From NCBI GenBank assembly GCA_014526335.1, contig JACTAT010000010.1:800290-864289 (forward strand): a DNA stretch of 64,000 nt, read 5' to 3'. Positions 39,501 through 51,500 of the stretch are shown piece by piece (the first letter of the stretch is position 1; each line of letters starts with the position of its first letter). Source of the stretch: Chrysaora quinquecirrha (lineage: Eukaryota > Cnidaria > Scyphozoa > Semaeostomeae > Pelagiidae). Under the pieces are notes generated by a model, which was not told where the DNA came from, made no database searches, and was given only the letters and a program-made list of their open reading frames with translations. The translations under genes were made by a program, and so were the position numbers.

Positions 39501-42500
39501 AAGTGACTTTAATCATGCAACAAGGGTCTATTCTTTTGGGAATCTCCTGAAAACGTGGGGACGGTATAGGAGCTGAAATCGTATACTTTTGGCGCAATTC
39601 TACAAAAACCGATAGATTTCGCAGGCTCCAAACCGTTTCTTACAAAAAACCATCTTTTAATAAAAGCGAATAGCTTTGGCCCGATTCAGAGAACAAAAAA
39701 GGAACGGGTAAATCTGTTTTGGTATTACGTAATTCTCTAAAATGTTTTCTATAGCTTGACAAACAGTTCCGTAAGGCAAGTGGGAGGTTGACCGTTAACC
39801 GACTTGTATACCAAATAAGGTTCAGAGACCAAGACAAAGTTAAAGAAACAAGTCATAGCTAGAGTCACATCAGATTCAACCAGAGCAGTGCAACAAAAGA
39901 GTTAGAATATTCCCACAACTTCCACAGACAGCCTCTTTTATGCAACAAAGAGTGATGCAGGCCTAAACGTTTTTCACTAGGCTAGGTACTTGGTTGTACA
40001 ACGTCTTAAGTTAGATTACTTTTCGCCATTATGGTGCATTATGGCTTTCCATTCAGCTCACTGCATTTTCAAAATCAAATTGTTCTATAGATGCGACAAG
40101 AGCTTTCAGTCGCAATATTAAAATATTGTTAATCCGAGCAAAAAACCGAGAGCTAATTAATTTATTCAGAATTTGCGCAGCCGAATTCAAGGGTCATGCA
40201 AGGGTCAATGTCTTTTGTACATTACACCACGTTACTTGTGTCAGTACATTGAATAAGATTTAAGTTTGGTTGAGACATGAGAGTCAGACGCCGTTTACAC
40301 GATATCGGTTCCACACCGGTACGATTTGACACCGACATGAAACCATGCCGGTGTAGGTTTTTTATCACCCGTTTACACGATACCGGTGTGATTTCATGTG
40401 ACTTTGGTTAAACAATGGCTGTGATATCATAGAGCTAAAATTTGTGATTTTGGGCTATGGCCAAAGCTCTAACAAAGAACAAAACCACAAAATAAGCCAA
40501 GAGAGCAAATTCCGAACAGTCCCCGCCACTCTAGGCAAACAAATTTTAGCAACCAGCCATTATTCCAACGATGTAAATAAAAAATACACGAAAATAGTGT
40601 CTCAAAAGTCTAATAAAACCAAGTGTAAGAAGAGAAAAAGCAACTAAATTTACTTCAATCAATAAGGAAAATCAGGTTTCATGATATTACAAAAGAAAAA
40701 CAGTTAAAAAAGAAAATATTACGGTATAATTCTTATCATAAAAGCAATCGAAGTTTGAACCGATATGAAATCGTATCGGTAGCATGCTGGTATGGGTGTT
40801 TACTTTTCGATTACAAGATTCCGCACCGGTGTCATATCAAACATACAAAACCAGTGTGGTACCAATATCGTGTAAACGGGGTCTCACTGATAGACTTTAG
40901 AAGATGTTGCAATATATAGATCTGCAACAAACATATTTCTATAAGATCTTTTGGGATCGTTAACAGCCTTGAAATTTATTAGCAAAAAAGAATGCACACG
41001 TCTTTGAGACACGAACAGTCTCTTGAAAATCAAAGAGAGGCGCCACCAAGAAAGTACAATTAGACGCCTAAGAAGACTGTAAGCCATCCAACAGTGTAGT
41101 TGTAATTCAAGACTAAGTGCAAGAAAACCACTGACACAACAAATTGAAATTTACTGACTTCCGCTATTTAAAACAAAAGAAAAATGATGTGAATTCAGGG
41201 GAAGTTTCGGTATTTGGGGACAATTTCAATCCGAGAATGTTTCCACCAAAATTTTCGAGTTGTTGGCGGTATCTGTCCGTCTCTCAGGGTCGCTAAAGGT
41301 TATTTTTAAGGGTAATTGAAATGATTTTTATCTCAGCAACCAAAAAACAGTCTTCAATGGTAGGTTCCCATTATACATTATAGGTTCCCATAAAATGTAA
41401 CTTCATGTTTCCATATAGCTTGTGATTGTATTTCAATTTTCAAAAAGACTGCCAAAACCAGAAACGACTCTCAAGAAAAGCATGCAGACCATGCAGGGCT
41501 CTTTACACTGATATTCAACACCAACTGCTATCAATTCATTATTCCCGTTAAGCTGTATCTTAACCTTAAGGTATAAAAGTATGTAACTTTATCATTTTAC
41601 CATACCTTATCCCAGGTAAGGTCCCCAGCAATGTGATTCTCAGTTGATTCAAGAAATGCAATCCATTTAAGTCGAAGTGTTGGGTCTTCCGTTGTTACAA
41701 AAGTCTGTGGATCTGGATCATGCTTGTCTCTTTCTCTGTCTTAAGAATGAAATGAATGAGACCGTCAGTGGCCCAAATCGTTAAGTAGATATTAAAGATT
41801 AAAACGAATTTTATAGCTACTGTAGACAGTGAAGGTATCAAAAATAAAATGGAATTAAATGCATGTGGCAATCATTTTTATGCATATATTTATGTTCGGT
41901 TATGCTGCATTAGTAACTTTGACACTCCTGCAAGTGGTTTTTGGGTGCAATTTTCGCACGATTCTGCCACCCGGGGTGTAGGGGTACCGCTGCACCTGCT
42001 TTCACCAACAACTGTTGCATTGTCTTGGGTAATTCGGGCTAACCCTTCTTTGATCCGTGTCACAGGTGCCTGTTGGAACAACTGTTTGAACTACGGACTG
42101 ACCAATGTAAAGAACAACAAAATATAACATCCTTTTGGTAGCGGGACCCTATACAAAATGGCAAGATGTAATTGTTTGGAAACAATATGGATAGCAGTTT
42201 ATATAGTAGAGTCGCCATGACAAAAAGCCAGTGAAAGGAGACTCTATGTAAAAAAACTTTAGGCCCTTATCAGTAATAGCAGTTGAGTGATAAGCAAGAG
42301 ATGCTGGTAGACATAGGTTCCAGGAAGGTGATGAATGGAGCAACGATGAAAAGTTCTGGTGCTCAAAACTGATTATAATACAAAGTTGCATCATGACAAG
42401 CACCACCCTTGCATCGAAATGTTGCAATGTTTGCTTGTATTTTTATTCGATTTTTACAATGCCCTTTTAAAATTAAAAGATTAATTAAAAGCGAAAGCTC

Positions 42501-45500
42501 TAATTGAGTTTTTATCAGTATTTTTAGCAACTAAGATTCTGAATTCACCTAGTAATTACTTTATAGATTTGTTATGACAACATTTATTTGGTGCGATGAA
42601 AACTAGATGCAAACAAGAAGCTTTTTGACGCAAAAGACTGTCTTGCGAGATCTTATGAAGACGTTATGGGTTAAAGGAAGCAAAATTGTTATATAAAAAA
42701 TTGAAATTTATACTTCAATAGGGCTATTTGAGATTCTTTTCTTTATAATTTTCTAACCAATTTAATGATTTTCTTTGTCTTTCAGTTGCTTCGTTTTAGG
42801 GAAAAAGTTAAGATTTAATGTTCAATACTCACCGAATTCAAGGCAACTTCCAAATTCATCGAACTCGCACCCCGGATGGGAGCCAGCATCTTCAGTCTAA
42901 GAAAATTGAAGTTCTGTTAAGTTAGCATTCCACCGACTTTTTTGAGACAGACAAAGCTGGGGACAGAAAACCTAGCTCTTAAAAACATAAAGAAGAGCAA
43001 ACACAGCTTCATATCAGCCTTTCACAAATAATAAAACCTCACAAGATTACTTACTTGCCTTCCAAATCAAAAACTTAAAAAATTTGTTCCAACTTGAGTT
43101 TGAGAGAAAACATATCAGTATTAGTGCTACATGGCATGTACCACAGAATAATGATGTATGGCCCTGTTTTCGGCGTCATTTCAACACATATTATTTCGTA
43201 AGGTTAAAAGTTGATTATTATTAGCTGTATCAGCTGAAAGATATTTTTCCTGACACTTGAATACCGACTTACCTGTTGAATACGAGCAAGAATGTCTTGG
43301 GGCCACATATTTGGAATAAGTGCAGAAAATGGACCACCAGGTGCTGGTATATAAGATGTCGAAACAGGAGTGCCGATTCCAGCTTCACTGCCAACCACTT
43401 CATTAAATTTATTATGCTCAACTTCTTCATCATTGTCACTCTCTTCTGAAGACTGTCCAATCGTTGGTGCTAAAAACAGATAAAATTCTTCAATTACAAA
43501 ACAGATTTCCAAGCAAAACTAGAAAAATATCTTCTAGTATACTGATTGCCTTCTAAAAAGAAGCTAAGCATATATGTTGAGTAGCAGCGCCACGAATCTG
43601 CGTAGCAGCAGAAAATGCGACAAATATCCGAGTTTTGTATGTAGGTTTGTTTTAGCCACCACTGAAGCTGTCGGTTCCTTTCATTATCAAAACAAGGGTA
43701 TTGCGCATGTGTAGTGACATTGTGCAAAATTTTGTTCGACATAAATTGAGCCTAAAGAAGACTGTTGAGGGTAAAAATGTCCTTGTGACTTGTTACTTGT
43801 TACAGAATGGGGATAGGGAGCGTTCATGTTACAAGGATAAATGCTTTAAAAGTGTTTGGTGTACTTGATCGATTGAAATTTGAAGAATAAAGGTACATTA
43901 GCATCGTCAAGGTGCCGTGAAAATATGCCTGATTTTGAACACACGGAGAAAAAACTAATTACATCCAATTTTCTATATCGCTAAGCAAATTGTAAGCATA
44001 CTTTTACTTAATTTTCAGTTATGATCATAGACAATAAAAACGGTAATATTATTTTTGATTTCTGAAACGGTTGGCAAATTAAAGGTAAATGTAAAGGCAA
44101 TTGCTTTCATATAGTGCCGTTATCTAAAATTGGACATACCTAGTCAGAAGCGCATTACAACTATTTATTCCCTGGGGAGTCTATATTAACTAGGGTGCAG
44201 CCATACAGTCGGCGCTATGGGGATTCTTACGCATTCATCATTAAGGTATCAATTGTACACCTTGGTGAGGTGTCACAGACAGCAAAGGATTTTACACCTG
44301 GTACACATTTGCTCCCTACCCTGGATTTTAACCACAGACCTTGACCCCGTATAGCAAAAGTGCTAACCATTACGCTACGCTGCTCTCTGTCAAAGTCATC
44401 CACCTTAAAAATTTTAAGTAATTTCAGGAAGAAATATGACTTTAAAATTAATGTTTTTGGCAGATGTGATTCATGAAAATGGGAAAATGGACACTGCCTT
44501 TCACATTCGCTAGAATGGCGAAGGATAGCAAATGCAAAATTTTGAGCATATGCTCTATAGTAAGATTAGTTTCAAGCTGATATCTCCAAAGTATCTCTTT
44601 ACTTGGCGATTTCATTGAGCTCTCTAGCTCAGTGGAAACGTCATTGTCTCTCTTACATGCAGTCCAGGGTTCTAATCACATCTATTGGTGTATGCAATTA
44701 TGGAAAAATCCATCCTAGTGTTCGCCATTCATAGCAAATATATACAAATATGGATGCTGCTGAAGAAGGCTCAACATAGCCGAAACACGAAAAAGTTAAA
44801 ACGGGAGGAGAGCCTTGGGCTGTATGACTTGGAGAGTTACTCGACGATTTCTTTGAGCTATATAGCTCAATTTCGAATATGTATGGTGCTGCAGAAGGTT
44901 CGACATAGCCGAAACACGAAAAAGGCAAAACGGAAGGAGAGCCTTGGGCTGTATGACTTGGAGAGCTACTTGGCGATTTCATTGAGCTCTATAGCTCAGT
45001 TTCGAATATGTATGGTGCTGCAGAAGGCTCAACATAGCCAAAACACGAAAAAGTTAAAACAGGAGGAGAGCCTTGGGCTGTATGACTTGGAGAGTTACTC
45101 GACGATTTCATTGAGCTATATAGCTCAATTTCGAATATGTATGGTGCTGCAGAAGGGTCAACATAGCCGAAACACGGAAAAGTTAAAACGGGAGGAGAGC
45201 CTTGGGCTGTACGACTTGGAGAGTTACTCGACGATTTCATTGAGCTCTATACCTCGATTTCGAATATGTATGGTGCTGCAGAAGGGTCAACATAGCCGAA
45301 ACACGGAAAAGTTAAAACGGGAGGAGAGCCTTGGGCTGTATGACTTGAAGAGTTAATCGACGATTTCATTGAGCTATGTAGCTCAGTTTCGAATATGTAT
45401 CATGCTGCAGAAGGCTCAACATAGCCGAAACACGAAAAAGGTTAAACGGGAGGAGAGCCTTGGGCTGTATGACTTGGAGAGTTACTCGACGATTTCTTTG

Positions 45501-48500
45501 AGCTATATAGCTCAATTTCGAATATGTATGGTGCTGCAGAAGCGTCAACATAGTCAAAACACGAAAAAGTAAAAACGGGAGGAGAGCCTTGGGCTGTATG
45601 ACTTGGAGAGCTAATTGGCGATTTCATTGAGCTCTATTGCTCAGTTTCGATTATGTATGGTGCTGCAGAAGGGTCAACATAGCCGAAACACGAAAAAGGC
45701 AAAACGGGAGGAGAGCCTTGGGCTGTATGACTTGGAGAGCTACTTGGCGATTTCATTGAGCTCTTTAGCTCAGTTTCGAATATGTATCATGCTGCAGAAG
45801 GGTCAACATAGCCGAAACACGAAAAAGTTAAAACGGGAGGAGAGCCTTGGGCTGTATGACTTGGAGAGTTACTCGACGATTTCTTTGAGCTATATAGCTC
45901 AATTTGGAATATGTATGGTGCTGCAGAAGGTTCAACATAGCCGAAACACGAAAAAGGCAAAACGGGAGGAGAGCCTTGGGCTGTATGACTTGGAGAGCTA
46001 CTTGGCGATTTCATTGAGCTCTATAGCTCAGTTTCGAATATGTATGGTGCTGCAGAAGGGTCAACATAGCCGAAACACGAAAAGGGCAAAACGGGAGGAG
46101 ATCCTTGGGCTGTATGACTTGGAGAGCTACTTGGCGATTTCATTGAGCTCTATAGCTCAGTTTCGAATATATGGTGCTGCAGAAGGGTCAACATAGCCGA
46201 AACATGAAAAAGTTAAAACGGGAGGAGAGCCTTGGGCTGTATGACTTGGAGAGCTACTTGGCGAATTCATTGAGCTCTATAGCTCAGTTTCGAATATGTA
46301 TCATGCTGCAGAAGGGTCAACATAGCCGAAACACGAAAAGGGCAAAACGGGAGGAGATCCTTGGGCTGTATGACTTGGAGAGCTACTTGGCGATTTCATT
46401 GAGCTCTATAGCTCAGTTTCGAATATATGGTGCTGCAGAAGGGTCAACATAGCCGAAACATGAAAAAGTTAAAACGGGAGGAGAGCCTTGGGCTGTATGA
46501 CTTGGAGAGCTACTTGGCGAATTCATTGAGCTCTATAGCTCAGTTTCGAATATGTATCATGCTGCAGAAGGGTCAACATAGCCGAAACACGAAAAGGGCA
46601 AAACGGGAGGGGAGCCTTGGGCTGTATGACTTGGAGAGCTACTTGGCGATTTCATTGAGCTCTATAGCTCAGTTTCGAATATGTATGCTGCTGCAGAAGG
46701 GTCAACATAGACGAAACACGAAAAAGTTAAAACGGGAGGAGAGCCTTTGGCTGTATGACTTGGAGAGCTACTTGGCGATTTCATTGAATTCTCTAGAGTC
46801 CTTGCGTCCAATGTGGCCACCTTTTCAAACATTAGTATTTATAAAAACTCTAGAGAATTGCTAAAACCTCCACTCCCCATAGAAATACTTCTCATTTTAT
46901 TGTTTATGTCTCACCATAATATCAATGTGATCTTTCAACTCGCTTTCTCAAAAAAACAACACAAGCAAGGAACGATCAAAATGGCCTAAATCAGGAAATG
47001 CGCCCAAAGTGGCCACTAGCTTTTTAGTGTTAAGTGCCACCGCAGAGGAACAAATGTCGCAAAAAGGTTCGCAGCAACAAAAAACATTTACATGGTGTAC
47101 CTGTGGCACAGTTAATGATCTATTTTATCTAAACAATTTTTGCTGAGAATTGATAAATCTGTGGAGGAATTTGGACTTTAACTTGGACTTTAACCTGCAT
47201 TGTTATGCAAATTATGCGTAAACTACTATGCGTAAATTAGACGAACTTGAATCTTATTCTGAACAATTCTGTGAACTAAACTGAACACTCTTATACTCTT
47301 CGAAGACACTTGCTAGAATGAAATCTGACAAATCACTGAGATAAGTAATCTTTGAATTTATACAGTCCTCTTCTCTTGTTATTTTTTTTGTATATAATGA
47401 TATGAATTAATATTGCTACGAGTATAATTGAATGAACAGAGTCTTTACTCGTCAATTCTCTACAAAATCGAATAATTAAAGAACTGATATTCAGGGTAGA
47501 TGAACGCTAAAGAAATTAACAAAAAAATACTTTTTGTGCAAAATGAGAAAATGTCATTTTATTTTTTTAATTGATCCCATCATAAAATAATGTGAAGCCT
47601 CTATAACTTCAGGGAGTTTACAGTATTTAATTTTGGACGTTTTTGAGGGGTACTCATCAGGGTAGGAGACTAAATTGATGCAGGAAAGTACATATTATTC
47701 AGCTTATCCTTGTAAAAAAGGTTTAACTCGCAATCCTGGATGGTATAAGATACTTTAAAATATTAAGTAACAGTGAACCAAATATCAGCCTATACCAAAA
47801 GCAATCTAAACCATCTAAAAAAGCAATAATATCCAAACTTTAATTGGCATTCTAATCTCTTGTTTTCTCTTCATTTTTCTGCCTCTATGCTAAAGGTACT
47901 AGGGTTTGCTTAAAAACGAAGTTCACTTTTCAAATGGGCAGGGGGCTGGGGGGTCTTATGGGTAAAATTTCCCAAATATTCCAGATAACAATACAATGCA
48001 AGACATTGTCACACAACAGAAATGCAAATTCATAGGGAACAAGAAAACGCAACGCAAATACTAAAACAAAGTACAGTTCACCCTAAGAAAATATCATTCA
48101 AATGCCACACAGTACCAGTCCATCTTCTCGATCTCAGCAATGTCAAAGCGATATAAATTTGTGCAGTCAATGTGGTACCAAGTTTCACACTTCTCACATT
48201 GTACCCATTCCTCCTCGTCATCTCCACATTCCATGCATTCCCCACAGGAAACCTTCTACCTTTTCGTTGACTCTTCATCGCTCTCCTCGAAATTGCGTTT
48301 CTTGGCTTTTTTTTACTTTTTTAATTTTTTTGATTTTTTTTACTTTTTTTACTTTTTTGATTTGTCTTGATTTTTTTTGAACATTTTCAATATTATTTTC
48401 TTTTCCTGCTTTTTCTTTTTTCTGGCGTTTTACCTCTTTCAATAATTCTTTTCGCCGTCTTTCTACATCCTTCGCTTCCAAAACTTTTAGTGCGGCATCA

Positions 48501-51500
48501 GATGTCATGTGCCTTGGCAGGTTGATCTTTTTTCTGCCTTTTTCTCCTTTTCTTTAATCGACGGATATGTTAGAACGCTATTAATAATAGGGCAAAGATC
48601 TTCGTGGAGACTGGACTTTGACATCGATGACACATTTAATTCTGTTTCCATTTCTTCTTTTTTCATTTGTAAAACTTTCCACGCATTAAACATGGCATCT
48701 TCTTCGAGGTCGTACTTCTCTTCATACCTTTTCTGGAACAAGCAAACCCGTGACTTCCCAAAGATTCTCTCAATCTCCTCCAAAGACTTTAAAACAGGAT
48801 GGCGTTCATCTTTTGGGTCTCGTTTTGGAGTCGACGTGCTTGGACATTGACTGGGACCAGGGGCTTCATCCATTATTCTTGCAAAACTTTCAGCATTATT
48901 TTCGCGGGTATCTTCGTTTAGGGGCTTCTGCTCAACCACCGTTGTTGTTGAAAAGACCTGGTGCGAAAGCTGCTGGATCCACAGCATATCTATTTACAGG
49001 CCAGATTCCTGCACATTTGAAAGAAGACCTGGCAATTTCTGGTCGGTTGGTTCCGTTGAAAGCCTCCATGAAGACTCTAGAAAATGTGCTCTTTGTGACC
49101 ACAATGCCTGGATTTTCGAAAACGAATTTTGAGCATGCTTTTCTTCACTCTCCCTTGAAAACATTAAAGAAGCCTCTATCAGCAGGCTGTATCACATGAG
49201 AGGTATGTGGCGGCAGTCGGAAGAGGAGGATATCATTTTCTTTGCAAAGCAGTGATGTGTTGAAATCAATGTGTGACACATGCCCATCAATTAGCAATAC
49301 CACTGGACGTATCGGAGGGATGAGCTGCAGAAAATGGTTTCCAATCCAAGCATAGAAATGATATGTCTCCATCCATCCAGAGTCTGAAAACCCCGGTAAG
49401 ACATTTTTAGGAAACCCTGAGCAATACTGCGGGTTTAAAGACTTGCCGGGAAAATAAACAGCAGGAGGGACAACATATCCGCTTGCAGAGATGCACCGTA
49501 AAGTCGTAATTGACGTTTTTGTACCGCTTGAAATATGAAATGCTCGTTTCATAACCTTATCGACGCAAACTTTTTTCTTTGAGCATGACTGCAGAGGAAA
49601 ACCTGACTCGTCACAGTTATATATTTGATCAGGACTCGTCACATTCTGTTGTTTTAGAAAATTCTCGAACGCATCAAAAACGATCTCTCTCGTGCATGCA
49701 GTTGCCCTTGAAATTTCCAGAGGTTTTGGTGTCAACATGCGGAGGTCTGGGTGCCGTCTAAGAAACCCACACCACCAGGTTCTTCCGGGACGATTATCAG
49801 TAAAGATATCCACTTTGCGTCCCGCTGTATTTAAAACTTGTCTTATTGCTTCGCAAACCTGGTCTGCATTTTTGCCAAAACCCCGTCTTCCATTCTCTTT
49901 CACCCATTCTGATAGCATATCTTCTTCCTTCTTTGTCAAAAGTGTTTGTCGCCCGGGTTTTTCACGTTTTCCGCCGTTATTTGCAATGCGTCTTAGCGTT
50001 GTTCGGGGAACTCTACTTGTTTGGCTGGCTTTTGTAAACGAAACCCCATTATAAACATCATCTAAGGCAGTTTTTAAACTTTCTTCCGTGTACTGTTGCG
50101 CTGACGGTTTTGAATGTGTACCAGGCATTTTTCAAAGCTGTAACAAATATTTAAACAACATTTTGCAACCAAAAGGCTATCAGTGTAGTTTAGTTAAAAT
50201 GTAGACGGTTGAACGACAGTCAGACTTCCACTTGTTGACACTTGAAATTTGGTTTTTGCATGGCAGAGGAACAGAACCTAAGGAGGAGAGCCTTGCGCTC
50301 TATGACTTGGAGAGCTACTTGGCGATTTCATCCTATATACTAATCTCCAGTTATGCAAAAATGTCTGTATTACTAAACTTCTTAAATGCAAGTTAGGTTG
50401 CCCATTTGTTATGGCCCATTGTTCGATTACACAAGGAAGGCTCTTTCCTTAGGCCACCTAAAAACGTGGTTATAATGATGATGATGATTCTGATTTTGAT
50501 GACATGAAGATAATGATGATTGTGATGATGACGATGACGATGATGATGATGACTATTATTAACATTATGATTTTGACAGCATAATGAGATTTGATGGCAT
50601 GATGATGGTAATGATGATTATGATCTGACGATGATTATGATTTTGATGATGATGATGATGATGATGATAATGATGATGATGATAAGGATGATTCTAATGG
50701 TGATTATAATGTAGTGATGGTTGGTGACGGCCATAATGATAATTTCGACGATGGTAATAATGATCATGTTGATGATGTTGATGATGATGATGATGATGAT
50801 GAGGATGATGATGACGATGGTGATGATGGTGATGGTGATAATTATGATGATGACAATGGCTATGTATAGAGTAAATATTTAGGTTCCCTGGACAGAAATC
50901 AATATCTCGCAGGGTCGGCTGCTAAAAATATAATAATGACGCTCATGATGTTCTTATTTTGTCCAGAATTTCACACCCTTTTATCAATTCACTTATGAGT
51001 TTACTGTACCATTACAAGTAGACTAGCTTTTTAACCCTGACACCCGCGATGCAGGTGAGCCTTCTACCTTGACACCTGCGATGCAGGCGAACATTAGTAC
51101 CAGTTTAGCCTTGGAAAGACAAGATACCTCTCACCTTCCTTATGACTTGATACCATTTAACTTGCAGCCTTCTGAACTTTCGCTAGAGTCCGGGGAGGTT
51201 AGCTCGCCATGGCATCCCACAATCTCCCAGGACTCTAGCGAAAGTTCAGAAGGCTGCAAGTTAAATGGTATCAAGTCAAAAGGCAGCTGAGAGGTATCTT
51301 GTCTTTCCAAGGCTAAACTGGTACTAATGCTCATTGAGCTCTATAGCTCAGTGGAAACGTCATTGGCTCTCTGTCAGGCATATGGATTTGAAAATAATTC
51401 AACACATCAATGATATTAGGGACCAGCTCACCAAATTGGGAATAGGCAGCATTAATGTTATCAAATTCCATATAGTTTGGAAATTTAATTTGACTTAGTT

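Noticed and set aside
41849..42127. Opposing ORFs in SGSM3 intron 3
   Set aside because: No recognised domain; the region may be an old repeat but I cannot show it.
44610..46800. CRISPR-like array
   Set aside because: Units are 129 bp without unique spacers, and the DNA is eukaryotic.
44685..46864. Repeat ORFs of 83-223 residues that look like a repetitive protein
   Set aside because: They are translations of a 129-bp satellite whose length is a multiple of three; both strands are open and stops fall irregularly.
48102..50054. Plus-strand ORFs of 92-149 residues
   Set aside because: They are antisense to the pogo-like transposase and show no domains.
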